Part shown: one piece after another, positions 23,471-35,990 of the stretch | How positions within the stretch are numbered: the first letter of the stretch is position 1 | How the letters are laid out: each line of letters begins with the position of its first letter | Assembly: GCA_963682025.1 (NCBI GenBank) | Contig: OY821518.1 | Span: 220,892,868-220,956,867, forward strand | Direction: 5' to 3' | DNA from: Cordilura impudica | Taxonomy: Eukaryota > Arthropoda > Insecta > Diptera > Scathophagidae | DNA length: 64,000 nt | Program-made: the position numbers and the translations under genes | Notes under the pieces: generated by a model | What the model saw: only the letters and a program-made list of their open reading frames with translations | What the model was told of the DNA's origin: nothing | Database searches by the model: none

Positions 23471-23905
23471 TTTTTAATCCTTCAGTGATTTCTCGGGACG
23501 TATGAAGCCGATTTTCATGATGTTTGTAGCAGAAACCTTCTCATAATATTGGCCAATTATTCCCACTTAAAACGAGCACCCCAGTTATTCTATTGAGGTC
23601 GTGACCGTGACAAGAACAGCATAGACAAATCAGATTTTTTCAAGCATTTTTTTACTTCTTTATTTTAATTCTCGGTACCTAACCAACCGATTTCGACGAT
23701 TTTAAATAGAAAACTTTTTAGGATGTTAGTGAATCATTTTTTATGCCAATGAGCGCCCTAGCTGCCCGATTGAAGCCGTCGTCGTTATTTTTATAAGGAT
23801 CACAAATATATATATATTTTGTGGCGTCCATAATTTTTCTCCTAATTATTACAAACGGAATGAAAAACTTATATATACCCTCTGCACACTGGGGTGTAGG
23901 GTATA
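23390..23905 (-). mobile_element. Second HINE/DINE-like subfamily, fragment
   Basis: At 23874-23905 a hairpin reads TATACCCTCTGCACACTG and GGTGTAGGGTATA, the same kind of subterminal stem as the main family but a different sequence. Leftward (minus orientation) comes a TATATATATTTGTGATCC segment comparable to DINE-1, then two diverged half-repeats containing ACCGATTTCGACGATTTT-like text (about 23480-23720). The left limit is uncertain. Confidence 0.45.
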
Positions 23906-24389
23906 AAAATGCATGCAAACCAAATTTGAGAAAAATCTTTGCAATATATTTGTTTTTTGATAGATTTAAGTGAAAGTCGGCATCTATTTTTGAACAGCTG
24001 ATATATGGATGTAGTAAACACACACAAACCCAATTTGACCGAGATCTATATGATAATTTGGATTTTATAGCAATTTAAGTCGATTTCATAGGGGTCATTT
24101 GTATGGGGACTAGGTCTCAACATGGGCCGAATTTCACCAATTTCTACAGCATTCATCCTATGGCCGATAAAAGCTTACACAGCAAATTTCATCAAAATAT
24201 ATTCTTATTTGCAACCTGTAGTTTGATTAAAAAATTTACATGGACACACAGACGGACACACGGACGGACGGACGGACATCGCTAAATCCACTCAGACAGT
24301 GATTCTGAGTCGATCGGTATAATACAATATTTTTGGTAGTTACAAACAACAGCACAAAGTCATTATACCCAAACCCCATAGTGGTATAA
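23906..24389 (-). mobile_element. HINE/DINE-1-like element, 3'-truncated copy
   Basis: Minus-orientation copy holding the 5' end (GTGGTATAAAG at 24389), a second stem at 24288-24295 with 24305-24312, and a short GTCY tract. It stops in mid-element next to the other hairpin element at 23905. Confidence 0.7.
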
Positions 24390-24440
24390 AGTAAAATGAA
24401 ATAAAATAAAATAAAATGAAATAAAATAAAATAAAATAAT
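24390..24440. repeat. Short AAAAT microsatellite
   Basis: About ten TAAAA/TGAAA units between two HINE copies, like the long arrays at 19.2 and 21.5 kb. Confidence 0.75.
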
Positions 24441-25205
24441 ATAGTCAAGACCGACTAGACGATACCCTATACCATGGTTTAGAGACCCTATCTCTTCGGC
24501 CCAACTAATTGAATATAGAAAATTAGCATAAACCAAATTTTAGTGGCATTGTTATTAATTTTTTTGGTTGCAGATATGAAAAAGTTCATATCGGGTGCCA
24601 TATTTATATGGGGACTAGGTCGAAAAATGAACCGACCCTGACCATATTTGCCAAAGCCACTTATATTTTGAAAAAATATATACAAACGAAATTTGAGAAA
24701 AATCTGTGGAATATTTTTGTTGTTTGATAGATTTAAGTGCAGATCGGGAAGCAGCTCTACATGGGGCCTATGAGTAAGAGTTGTCCCATAGGGATAATTT
24801 TTGAACTACTCATTAACGGATATAATATACATATACAACCCCAATTTGAGTAAGATCTATATGATAATTTGGATCTTATGGCAATTTATGTCGATTTCAT
24901 AGGGGTCATTTGTATGGGGCTAGGTCTGAACATGGACCTATTCTCACCAATTTTAACAGCTTTCATCATGTGGGTGGTAAAAGCTTATATACCAAATTTA
25001 ATCGAAATAAATTCATATTTGCGACCTGCAGTTTGATTACAAAGTTTACATGGACACACAGACGGACGGACATCGTTATATCAAATCAGTTTCTGATTCT
25101 GATTCGATCGGTATAATAAAAGATGGGTCTAGGTCAAATATTTTTGGTAGTTAGAAACAGCAGCACAAAGTCTTATACCCAAACCACATAGTGGTATAAG
25201 GTATA
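24441..25205 (-). mobile_element. HINE/DINE-1-like element
   Basis: Almost full length in minus orientation. The 3' palindrome is degenerate (TAGTCAAGACCGACTA) and the final TTACTTGT is lost in the microsatellite. The 5' hairpin ends at 25205 and the GTCY tract is reduced to two units. The second stem is at 25082-25089 with 25099-25106. Confidence 0.72.
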
Positions 25206-25336
25206 ACAATGCCACTCAAATTTTGTTTATGCTTATTTTCTATATTCAATTAGTTGGACCGAAGAGATAGGGTCCCTAAACCATGGTATATGGTATCGTA
25301 TAGTCGGGCTAGACCGACTGTAATTTTCTTACTTGA
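25206..25336 (+). mobile_element. HINE/DINE-1-like 3' end fragment
   Basis: The last 130 bp of the family in plus orientation, including the palindrome (one mismatch) and TTTTCTTACTTG. It abuts the reversed copy 24441-25205 head to head. Confidence 0.7.
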
Positions 25337-27248
25337 TATTAATTTTATTAGGCTCAATATCAAATGTCTTTACTTTAAATAAAGCAAAAACATTGGCATA
25401 TTTGTTTCAAAAACTGATCTATACTCTGTTTAACAGGTTATACAGCTGTTTCGGAAAGAGTCACCAACCCGCATCAATAACCAAAAGCCACCCCGTATTA
25501 GCGGAAAATGAAAATGAAAACATTTTAAATTTATGAAGGCAAACCCAATAATTCTCCAATTTATTTTCTTTGGAAAATTTTGTCGTTATTAGCGTATCTC
25601 ATGTTTCTTAAATCTCGTCCCATTTTATTCCGATATAAAAATCCACGGATAATATGTTAATTTTAATTTAACAAATACTTTTTGGACCATATTCACTATG
25701 CGCCACTGTACATCGAAAAAAAAACGCAATTCTAAATCTCCCTGTAGTGGGCAATAAATCCATTTCATAATATTACAACAACAAGGAAACTCCAGTATAA
25801 CACAAAAAGGCAATTGTTACATAAAAAGTGCAACGAGCAAAACGAAATGATTTAAATTAGGAAATGTTGTATGCTACTAATTGAAATATAAGGAGTCCAT
25901 TAAAATTATATGAAAAATTGTGGAAAATATTAGCAATATTTCACCTAAAAAAAATGGAAAAATAGCTATAATCATTAATGTTAAATATCATATCATTTCA
26001 CTGTTTCGTAATGTTTTCATTTCCTTATTTACCGAAACGTCCTTACAAAATGTAAGACAATCAATATCTTATTATCGCGTTCAATTCCCAAGCAAATGCA
26101 CTTTAAAAAAAAAAACAATTAATTGAAAGCAAATTTTCAACTAAAACCAAACCTGAAATTCAACACCTGTAGTATAAATGAGGAGTGAATCATTAACAAA
26201 AAGTAACACTATTAGTTTCCGTCCATTAAACTGAATGAGCGCAATGGGGAAAAGAGTTTCATTTGTTTTCGTTACTTTTTCGTATTGTGAAAAAAGTTGG
26301 TTTTTCGGATTTAAAGATTCTTTTTCTTTCGTTGGAATAACTAAAATTCAAGTAAATTTTAACTACTACTGTTTATGAAGAAGAAAAGAAAAATTAAAAG
26401 AGACAATGAAGCTGTTAAAAAAATTAAGAAATTCAACATGAGGTATAAAAACAGAATAATGTTAGAACTAATCTAACCTACGATCAACCTATTTCTTCTC
26501 CCACCAAAGGTTGTGAAGTTGGCTTAAAATAATTTAGAAAAAAAGCGTATGTATGTACTTATACTTAGTTGAATTAATTAAGGAAGAATAATATGCTTAA
26601 ATGTTTTCTAAAATTTGAAAAATCTTTAAAAAGAATAGTTCGAATGCAGTAGCCATTTTGAGATTATTTGTTTGCAATTTTCGTTCTTACATACTCATTT
26701 TTTTTAAATACACACACAAAATCTCAACACAGTATGAAATAGTCTTCCAACTGGAATAAATTCTGTTCGAACACTTAATTGGAAGTCACTATTGGCAACC
26801 TATGCTTGATTGCTGCGAAAGAACTGCGTGAATGAACAAACAAACGAAAATCAAACAAAGAAATTTGGCAGCCCAAAGTGAAACTTAGCAAAAGGAAGTA
26901 TTGCATGTTGCTGGTTTTGAAAACAAAGAATTTGAATAAACGAGTATTTTGAGGATTCAAGAGCAAATTTTTAATGAACTTTACTTTAGCTAAGAGCAAC
27001 ATACTCCATCAAAAGTGAAGAAGAAATAACTAAAAAATTAGGAAATTAAGTTCTGAGAGGGATTAAGGCAAATTTGAATTTTGCTTTGTGGATAAATTAG
27101 AAATCTGTGTAATATGTTCGATACAGTTGAGAAGGAATTCAAAATATTTTAAACTACTCGTACTAATACATTCATTTGTACTTTAGTTTGTGAGAAGATT
27201 CTTAAACGTAGAGTGTTAGTAGAGGAGGAAATAAAAATATGTGCATTT
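25337..27248. other. AT-rich stretch, no gene recognised
   Basis: No supported gene or element. Short open frames here show no family motif. Confidence 0.45.
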
Positions 27249-27420
27249 ATTATACTCTACACCACTATGTGGTTTGCTTAGGGTTAGGTAAAAAAATAAA
27301 ATATAGTTCAGACCTAATCCTCAAATAAACGCAACATGCGATGTGAAATTCTTCATATCCAAAAACAAAAAATTAATAACAATGCCACTCAAACTTGGTT
27401 TATGCTCATTTTCTACATAA
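27249..27420 (+). mobile_element. Old HINE fragment with large internal deletion
   Basis: TATACTCTACACCACTATGT resembles the 5' hairpin, and AATGCCACTCAAACTTGGTT resembles the 3' region. The middle is mostly missing. Confidence 0.5.
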
Positions 27421-27559
27421 AAGAACAAGACGTATGAAATTATTGTTCTCTTGGAAATGTAAAAATCATTTTATTCCAATATTGGTTAAATAATAATTTT
27501 ATTTAATATATCCCTTCAACCTGCAAATCAGTGAAAATCCTGTTCGCAATGATTTGAAA

Positions 27560-28706
27560 AAAATCAGCGATGGCGAAAGTGTTGAGAAATTGTAAAGTGA
27601 GCATATGGGAGAAATGAACGATGGCGGATATTGAAATATTGGCGCAACAAAAATCGTTGCTTTGGTGGCGCGATGATACTGTTGGCAGCCGACTTCCGAC
27701 AAAAACTTCCCTTTATTCCGAAATCAACAGCGGCGGATGAGTTAAAGGCATGTCTGAAAACCATTCCATTAAACATGAATTTGCGAATGTTCCTGCAATA
27801 GAATAGAACCGTACAATTTTTTTCCAAAGGACTGCTGAGAATCAGAAATGGAAATATCCGTTTAATATCGTAACTACGATTCTACAATTTTGCAATATTA
27901 GCAGCGAAAAATATTGATGTCGTTGATTTGAATTGAATAATTCAAAATCAAATTCCAGAAGAATTGTGTTCATAAAAATATATCGATCGCGTTAAAAGTA
28001 AAGACTACGTCGTCAACCATCCAGTGGAATTTCTAAACTTTTGGATTTTCTTGGCATATCGTCCCATTTGTGTCTTAGAGTTGGATCTGTCATTATTAAA
28101 TCTGCTCCGAAACTGTGCAATAGAATCCGACTGATTGCGACGAAGCTATTGAACAATATGATAGTGGTAATGCTTCAATGGATAAGAATGCCTAATTCCG
28201 CGTATTCCCTTGACTACAACCGATTCAGTTCAATTCAGTTCAGTTCAGTTCAGTTCATAGTATTTAGTTCCCAGTGAAATAAACATAAACAAGTCACTAG
28301 AGCAGTTGCTGGAAGTTCGCGGCATAAATCTAAAAATACCATGTTTTTCACTCGACCAGCTATATGTGCCGTATTCCCTAATTGGGAAATCAGCCTCAAA
28401 CTTCATTTACGCTCTGTAGCAGAAAAAGAGAAACGTTTTGTGTCGAGCAGCCTATTCACTTTTTTATAGACTTTAATAAAACGAATAGAATTTAATGAAA
28501 CTAAAATGTGATGTTATACCATTTTCGCAAAATGTTGGCGTATAGATGTTGGTTATTGAATTTAATTGAAATCGAAAGGTATTTCATTCAATTTATAATT
28601 GAAATTATATTATTGGGTCATCTGTTCGGGTGGAATTGTGAACTCTCGAAATTAATTCAATCAAATAATCTATTTTGGGCATAACGAAGTTTGCCGGGTC
28701 AGCTTG
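27560..28706 (+). mobile_element. Second Helitron, strongly decayed, 3' end retained
   Basis: The remains of a helicase are followed by a 3' end AACGAAGTTTGCCGGGTCAG plus CTTG at 28703-28706, a mutated form of the usual CTAG end with its GC-rich stem region. It belongs to a different subfamily from 19633-21446. The 5' end is not identifiable. Confidence 0.7.
27660..28450 (+). pseudogene. Helitron helicase pseudogene
   Basis: Collinear fragments in different frames match a PIF1-like Helitron helicase: LLAADFRQKLPFIPKSTAAD (about 27674, Walker B neighbourhood), MNLRMFLQ, FSKGLLRIRNGNI, LAAKNIDVVDLN, HPVEFLNFL, CLRVGSVIIKSAPKLCNRIR (about 28071), and near the end SLEQLLEVRGINLKIPCFSL and DQLYVPYSLIGK (motif VI, normally Y-V-A-x-S-R). 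Several stops and frameshifts interrupt it. Where the intact protein has its FKRLQFP segment the DNA has become a CAGTT pentanucleotide repeat (28217-28258). The gene is long dead. Confidence 0.72.
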
Positions 28707-30466
28707 TATCGTATAAATTTCCTTAAAATATGTGCTTTATCAAGTTTTTCAAAACTCGGTTTAATTTCCGAATTAAATAAATATTTTCCACATGGTAAAA
28801 GTTGAGAAGTGACGTAAAAATATATCCATGGCCAAATTACAATTAATTTAAATAACAAATGCTTAAATCAGACGAGATTAGGGTTATGTAATAAACAAAA
28901 ACATTTTCTCCTCTCGCCGATTCCCGAATAAGATTACGGGCAATATCTGTTATAATTACTTGCTTTCCAGGTTTTGTGCTTTACTTGGGACTCTAGACTC
29001 GATTGTGTGTTTGATGAATGGAACTCTGTTCATAGCGAAATGTTCACTGGAGTTTATCTGGTGGACTGAGCAGAATCTGTGGTAATCAATTTAAGAAAAA
29101 TTCTTTTTTAGAGCACACAAAGCTCTTTTGCAAAGGAACTTTTTATGTTCCTGTTTAAATCTGAATAAGCTTTGTCTTTGACTACTTCTTTCGGTGGAAG
29201 TATATTATAAAATCCCTTTTGCATTCCTATTGATATTGATAGTGTTTTGAAAATCCTTGCAATGAAAAAAGGCAATTCCAGCAATAAGTAATCAGTCACT
29301 TTTAATGTCTTGCTGACTGTCCTTTATACCACAGTCGCACATTGTTATTCTCCAAACAAACTACCAAAAGTGTAAAGATGGAAAATCATTCATTTAGTAT
29401 AACTAAAGCTTATATTGAATTTGGTGTTAAAAGCCTTGACTTAATTCGGTTTAATAACTTATCACAATATTTCTTCCAATACCGCTCATATATTTAGCAA
29501 GTTTATAAGAAAGGCATAATGATCATAATTTTAATTAGATTGAAGATTATTGGTATCATCGAAAAAGCGTTTTGTAATTTAAATTTATATGGTAGATGAC
29601 AATCCCATTGTCCAATTGTTTTTTGGTAAAGCTTATAGCTCGCGTTTGGTACAGCCTACAGTTTAGCAATTTTGGCCAATAAGCAAGCAAACAAACAAAT
29701 ACACAAAAGGATTTATAATATGTATAGGGATTATATGCAGCTTTTTCCTAATAAATTTATGTTGCAATGAACGAAGAATTTCTTCAAAATGACTTCACTT
29801 TTTTTTTTGTGGGGAAACTAAATTTTAGTCCGACATTTCTTGACTTTCTGGCAAAAAGTTGGTTCTTTCGAAAAATTTTTTGAAAATTTAATGCTGCAAA
29901 ATTTCTTTTCAAAATCTTATTATTTCCGAATATAAAACTTTTAGGGTTCCCCAATATCAAGGTATAAATTTAACTTCATGTTTTTCCAAGAAAAACATTT
30001 GTTAAATAAATTCAATTGTTTGTAAAATTGTCAACGGCCGTGCCTGGGGTTACAGAAACAATCTTCGAATATATTTTGATTTCACTATTTTCTTATAGTT
30101 ATTCGTGCAGTTTTTTTTTTTTTTACTACAAGTTTGGTGTTGATGTTAAAAATAGTGTTTATGATTATTGCGTATTTTATTACAAATTACATTGTTTATG
30201 CCCTAAGCTATTTATAGTTCCAGCTTCTAGTTATCTATTGGTTGTGTCTGTTCATTTGTGGGTGTATAGTGAACACATTTGAGTTTGTGGAAGCAGGTGT
30301 AGAAGTGAATACATGATGCAACCTTTGAACTTAATAAAACATCTCTTATTCTGCTTGTTTGTTTGCAAATGCCATCATAATTCATTGAAAAATATTTATA
30401 GAAAGGCAACGATATAATAAATAAATGAAGATTGAAATTTTTTGTTGTTTTTTTTTTGAGAGGGGG
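28707..30466. other. AT-rich stretch, no gene recognised
   Basis: No supported gene. Homopolymer tracts occur (T run about 30111-30125, G run about 30463-30472). Confidence 0.45.
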
Positions 30467-30960
30467 GGGGGGCGGGAAAGGGCAAACGTAACAATAGAGT
30501 GTTTGAAGCAGTTTAGCATGGGCAAAGCTGAAAATTTGTTTCGTGCGCCAACCTGTAAACACTAAAATAAGACAACTTGAACTTAGGTATTGGTAATTAA
30601 GACTAAGTTTTTAATGCTATATTTTCATAAACGTTTTCCCCATTTCATGTGGTAGGCTACTTAGGAAAACACACCATACAAAAAAAAAAAAATATACATA
30701 CAGAACAAAACCTTGGGCACTAACTGAAACACTGTTTTTTCGTTTGGTAAGCAAAAATTTTTGACGGCTTACGATTTCTTTGTTACAATATCGCAGCACA
30801 AGTTGCTGGGGGGAGGGGGAAACGACAAACGTAATAATAAAGCATTTAAAGCAATTGAGCATGGGCAAAGCTGAAAATTTGCTACGTGAGCACTAAATAA
30901 GACAATTGGAAGTTAAGTATTGAGTATGAATAAAAAGTTGTAATGCTATTTTTCTTAAAA
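30467..30960. repeat. Repeat R with flanking direct duplication
   Basis: 30475-30610 and 30818-30955 are imperfect direct copies (shared GAGCATGGGCAAAGCTGAAAA-like core), about 345 bp apart. Between them lies a segment (CATTTCATGTGGTAGG, CACCATACAAAA, CACTAACTGAAAC, TCGTTTGG) that reappears split on the two sides of the errantivirus at 39770-39826 and 54401-54530. R is thus dispersed, of unknown type, without a coding region. Confidence 0.6.
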
Positions 30961-31452
30961 TTTTTAAAACTCCAAGTTATTTCTTAACTAGCAAATGTCT
31001 TTCTCAATTAATTTATTCACAGTCTAAAAACATTTATAACACTTTTCGAAAAAAAGCAACAAAAATAATTACACAACAGCCGTATGGTAGGTATACGTCC
31101 AAGTGGAATATCGCTTGACTTATAGAGTTTCATGTTATGATTTTATTTAATAACACTGGTATGGGTCAGTGATCGGGATGGGATGAAACTACCGGAGAAA
31201 GTTATATTGGTAAAAAAAAATGTACACGTGCCCGGCGTTTCGCTGGGTCACGTCTTGGAATCTAGATATACCGATTTAAACTTAAGTATCGTATTGGGGA
31301 ATTTGTCACGTTTTGGGCTCTTTTGTTTGACATAACTCGAGAACCACTAGTCTGATTTTATATACAGAAAAATTAAGAATTGCAATTCCTTTAATCTGTT
31401 CATATAACGTTTCGCTACGTAAGCAACAGTTTCGAAGTTATAAATAAATGTA

Positions 31453-31868
31453 TGTAGGGAAAATATAATAAAACACAGATTAGTTATTATATTTTAATAT
31501 TAATTGAAATAACGATTTATTTAAATTCACTTTGTTATTTGCAATATTTCTTAAAAATTAGTTTTGAATAAAAATGTTAATAATTATATTTAATTATTGT
31601 AAAATATTTATAAAAATGTCTGTCCGAATCAACTTTAATTCTTCAAATTCACAACTTTTTTCCGTCCGAAGTTAGCACGACTTTACAACTTTTATAACAA
31701 CTTTACAACTTGTGTTTCTTTCGATTGCTCAACAACGACTGTCCGTCTTTTTTTAAACTTCAAATATTCTTTCTATTCCTTTCTACTCATGTCCGTCCGT
31801 GTTGCTAAATTTAGTACGTCAGTGTTGGGAAACTGTGGCAGTCCATTATTTTAGACCCTAATCCCACA
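31453..31868 (-). repeat. LTR3 3' long terminal repeat
   Basis: 416 bp, TG...CA boundaries, next to the integrase end. Differs from its partner at about 31541-31552 (CTT for TTT) and near 31611 (TATTTA for TGTTTA). Confidence 0.88.
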
Positions 31869-31881
31869 TTCGGCCATCCGA

Positions 31882-34331
31882 CTAATCATCCGTCTCGGAT
31901 GAACTACCATCTTCATCATCAGCTTCGGAATAACGCCATAACTTCATATGATCATTGCTAGTGCTTGTTGTATTCGGCCCCTCAAAAGATGCTGCTTTTC
32001 GAACCTCATAACGCCCATTTCGCTTAACCTTTGCAACTTCATACGGCCCAAGATATTCATTAGCAAGTTTTCTGCCGGCAACAAATTGGGTTCTTTTAAT
32101 AGCCACCAAATCGCCAACTTTGTAATCAAAATTTTTCTTTCTTTTACGATCTTATTTTCAATTTGTACTTTTTGAATTTATTGTTTAGTTTCATATCTAA
32201 GTTGTTCACGATCTTTATCAAATTCGTTCACCAGTTCAGTTTCTAGAATTTCCATTACGTTATTGCAGCTGCCATTTTTCATCTTTACGCCAAATAAAAC
32301 TTCAAATGGTGAGCGACCAGCAGATCTATGAAAACTACTATTCAGAGCTTTTTGAACATTGACTACTTCTTTGTACCACATTTCAGGTTTTTCCGATGAA
32401 AGTTTTGATATTACTGCTAATATAGTCCTGTTGACACGTTCCAGTTGCCCGTTACCTCTCGGTACACCAGTTGTTGTAAGTATATGGTCGATGTTTTTAG
32501 AATTGCAAAATTCTTTAAATGCGTTTGAATTAAACGCTGCACCTCTGTCACTTATAATACGTTGTGGATCACCAAAAATCGAACGCCAACACTCGAGCTT
32601 GTTAATGACTTCATCCACACCAGTGCTTTTTGTGGGGTACAGCCAAACGAATTTACTAAAACCATCAACAACAGCAAATATATGCTTATACTGCTTTGAC
32701 GTAGCATCCATTGGTCCTAAATGATCAACGTGTATCGTACACAACGGCACGTCACCTTTATCACTGCATTCTAGAAACCCTTCTAATTTTCCTTGTTTTT
32801 TGTTGAAAAGAATGCATTTTATACAATTTTGTATTACTTTATTTACTTTGTTTTCTATGTGTGATATAAAATAATGTTGTTTTATTTGATGAACGGTTTT
32901 TGCTGTTTCAAAATGACCATTTTCATGTGCTCTCGTGATAATTTCTTTCTCCATATGACGAGGAACAACAAATACATCATTTCCGTCAACTGATTTACAT
33001 AAAACACCACCTATCAACTTGTAGTTACCATACGGACGAGCATTCAATATTTCAATAATAGCTTTTAAGGTATCATCAGTATTTTGTGCTTTTTGCAAAC
33101 GACATTTCAATTCTGATTCTACGCTAACAATATTAACCGCATGCCTACTGAGCGCATCGACGTGCTTCATTCGTTCACCTTTTCGATGTTTTAAATTATA
33201 ATCAAAATCCTGCATGTACATTACGTATCTAGAGATCGAGGGTACCAAATCATCCTTTCTATATGTTTTCTGGAATGCTAAACAATCAGTAATTAAATCG
33301 AATTTCATCCCCAAAAGATAATGTCGTAATTTCTTCATTCCTAAAAATGCAGCTTTTATTTCTAAATGATAGCTATGTAGTTTTGCTTCTGATTCAGATG
33401 TTTTTTTACTATAAAAATAAACAGGATACCACTTTTCATCAAATTGTTGTATTAGTATAGCACCAAAACCCAATTTCGACGCATCTGTATGCAACTCTGT
33501 TTTTGCCTCTCTTGAAAAAATTCTCAAAACTGGTTGATTTGTCAAAATATCTTTTAATGTTTTAATGGCCGTTTTTGCTTCATCACCAATAACAAATGCA
33601 ACGTTCCTCTTAAGTAAGTTTGTTAAAGGTCTAGCAACTACTGAATAATTTTCTATAAACTTTCTGAAAAATCCTGTAAGGCCAAGGAATGATTGTATAC
33701 CTCTAACATTCTGTGGTATTGGAAAATTTTTTACAGCTTTTATTTTTTCATCACTGGGCTTTACTGTACAATTTTCTATAATCATTCCCAAAAATTCAAC
33801 TCGATTTTGCAAAAATTTACATTTTTTCCAGTTTATTTCTAAATTATTTTGTGCAGCAACATTAATAACTTTTTGCAAATAGCTCATACCTGTATTATTA
33901 TCAGCTGAAAAAATGATAATGTCATCCATGTAAATTTGCATTATACCTTCGTTAACAAGTTCTCGAAAAATTGAGTTGATAAAACGTATAAAAACTGCTG
34001 GAGAATTGCAGAATCCGAACGGCGCATAATTAAATTCGAAAATACCTTGTTTTGTCACAAAAGCTGTAAACTTTTTACAGTCTTCTTCAACAGGAACGTG
34101 CAAAAATGCGTTTTTTATATCCAATACGCTGAATACAGATAAACCAGCTAAACAATCAATTAAGTCCTCCATATTTGGAACTGGGAAACGGTCTTTAAAA
34201 CATACCTTATTCAAACGTCTGTAATCGATGCACATACTCTTAGAACCATCTTTTTTATCAGCTAACACTACACGACTGCAATACTGAGATGTAGACTTTC
34301 GAATAATACCAGATTTTAGCCATTCATTAAC
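31882..34331 (-). pseudogene. LTR3 pol: RT, RNase H, integrase (broken near end)
   Basis: In frame with gag-protease but separated from it by one TAA. RT: SMCIDYRRLNKV, VLDIKNAFLHVPV, APFGFCNSPAVF and catalytic IYMDDIIIFS. RNase H: LHTDASKLGFGAILI and the later LITDC. Integrase: zinc finger HENGHF with CIKC, then catalytic Asp in TIHVDHLGPM, Asp in IISDRGAAF, and Glu in GNGQLERVNRT. The open frame runs from 34331 to 32178. Near 32178 there is a TAA, and a frameshift by 32130 before the C-terminal tail (31882-32129: FDYKVGDLVAIKR, LGPYEV), a chromodomain-less integrase tail with acidic residues at the end. All catalytic residues are present, so decay is slight. Confidence 0.85.
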
Positions 34332-35990
34332 TTAGTCTTCAACTATTTTCTGCTCCGGCTGTGGCAAACGACTGGGTGACGAATATATCGGATCTTCTTT
34401 TTCTAAAACAATTTTCATTTTTATCGGGTTGACTGCGTTACGTACCGGCGTATAATTATTTTTAATTTGTTCAATATGTTTTTTATACCCGACCGGTGCC
34501 ACTACATTAGTAGATTCTTCGACAACATTTATGTTCATAATTTTTTTACATTCATCTTCACTGGGGTTATTAATTAATGATTGAAACGTATACCCTTTTT
34601 CATCCGACGTGTACCGTAGTTTTTTTAAAGTATCAAAGCCGATTACAATATCGTAACCAACAGCATTATCTGGTACAACCACAAGGTTGTGGGAAACTAA
34701 AATTCCATCGAAATTTGAATTTACTTTTACAATACCTTTTCGTATTGTCACAGCACCACCGAAACCGACAATTTCTCTATTATAATTCTGAATGTCTTTT
34801 TTAATGTTTTTATTAAAAATGCTTTCTTTCACAAGGGAAATATCCGCGCCGCTGTCGATCAAACAATAAAACAAAATTTCATTTATCATTAGTTCCTTTA
34901 AACTAGTTTCATTTATTGTACAATTCACTTTATCAGAACTAGTCACTTTATCAGTATTTGCCACTTTACAGTCTTTCGACATGTGGCCAGTTTTGTTGCA
35001 CTTAAAACATTTTGGTCCATCTATAGTGCAAGAACTACGTTTATGATCATGAGATCCACAATTATAACACCGAATTGTTTTTGAATTAGTAGAGTTTTTA
35101 TTTGTCTTGTAACGATTTTCACTTCCATTTTCAAATTTATTTTCATGTTTATTTTTATATATTCTTTCATATATTTCGTATTGAGCTTTCAATTCTTTAT
35201 AAGTTTTAGCACTGTATAAGTTAATTTTATTTTCCTGCTTGCCTTTTAATCCGTCAACGACGTACCGAATAATTGAAAGTTCATCAACCGAACCGAAAGA
35301 ACCAATTCGACGCATATGCAGTATATATTCGTGTATACTTTCATTGTCTTGTTTTCGACGATCGCGAAGCTGTGAATGGACTTCTGCACTTGGGTACTCC
35401 CTTTGAAATTCATCTTCCAAAAGTTCTTTAAGAGCTTTATAATTGCTCACAGGCACTGATTGTAAAAATAAATCTGCTATTTTTCTCATTTTGCTCCGCG
35501 CAAAAACAAATTTTTGTAAATCGTCCCAACCGTAAGTGGTTGCATTGTATTCAAAATTTTCTATCCACATTTTAATGTTCATGCCGCTGTCACCTTCAAA
35601 TACAGGAATTGCTTTTTCTGCTGCACCTGCCGAAATAACATTGGAAGCCATTCGCTCCAGACCATTTGGATTTTCCTCTTTCGACATTGTTTTAATGTTA
35701 TTTTTTACTTCACTTTCTTTGACTTGATTTTCAAAATTGACTTGTATGTTTTGATTTGTACCTTCTGACGTTTCTTTAACTTCTTTATTTTCTACTATGT
35801 TTTCTATTAGTTTTTTGTTTTGGGTATCGCTTCCTTTAGTTGTAATATTTTTATTTGAACTTTCCTGATTATCACTCTCTGTAATATTTTTGTTTATTTC
35901 ATGTTTGATTTGACCACCACTTTCTTTAAATTTTAATTCTTTTAGCTTTGAACGTGTTTTTATTCTATCATCCTCACTTTGCTCTGACAT
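34332..35990 (-). CDS. LTR3 gag-protease
   Basis: 552 codons from the ATG at 35990. N-terminal 120 residues are charged and low-complexity (N, K, E rich). The capsid-like part follows (about 130-270: FEGDSGMNIKMWIENFE, EYPSAEVHSQLRDRRKQ, IRYVVDGLKG). Two CCHC knuckles, CYNCGSHDHKRSSC and CFKCNKTGHMSKDC, bind RNA. Then comes an aspartic protease with active site LIDSGADIS (about residue 375) and a flap-like IGFDTLKKL. The frame stops at a TAA (34332-34334) just before the RT, with no frame change. Confidence 0.85.
   Translation of the reverse strand: MSEQSEDDRIKTRSKLKELKFKESGGQIKHEINKNITESDNQESSNKNITTKGSDTQNKKLIENIVENKEVKETSEGTNQNIQVNFENQVKESEVKNNIKTMSKEENPNGLERMASNVISAGAAEKAIPVFEGDSGMNIKMWIENFEYNATTYGWDDLQKFVFARSKMRKIADLFLQSVPVSNYKALKELLEDEFQREYPSAEVHSQLRDRRKQDNESIHEYILHMRRIGSFGSVDELSIIRYVVDGLKGKQENKINLYSAKTYKELKAQYEIYERIYKNKHENKFENGSENRYKTNKNSTNSKTIRCYNCGSHDHKRSSCTIDGPKCFKCNKTGHMSKDCKVANTDKVTSSDKVNCTINETSLKELMINEILFYCLIDSGADISLVKESIFNKNIKKDIQNYNREIVGFGGAVTIRKGIVKVNSNFDGILVSHNLVVVPDNAVGYDIVIGFDTLKKLRYTSDEKGYTFQSLINNPSEDECKKIMNINVVEESTNVVAPVGYKKHIEQIKNNYTPVRNAVNPIKMKIVLEKEDPIYSSPSRLPQPEQKIVED

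Noticed and set aside
23718..24023. 101-codon minus-strand frame
   Set aside because: It runs through the junction of two HINE-type elements.
25333..27002. Possible host exons
   Set aside because: Only short frames without motif, no codon bias or convincing splice chain.
32359..32724. 121-codon plus-strand frame
   Set aside because: It is the antisense shadow of the LTR3 integrase; likewise frames at 43102-43945 opposite LTR2 gag and 58080-58550 opposite the LINE3 RT.
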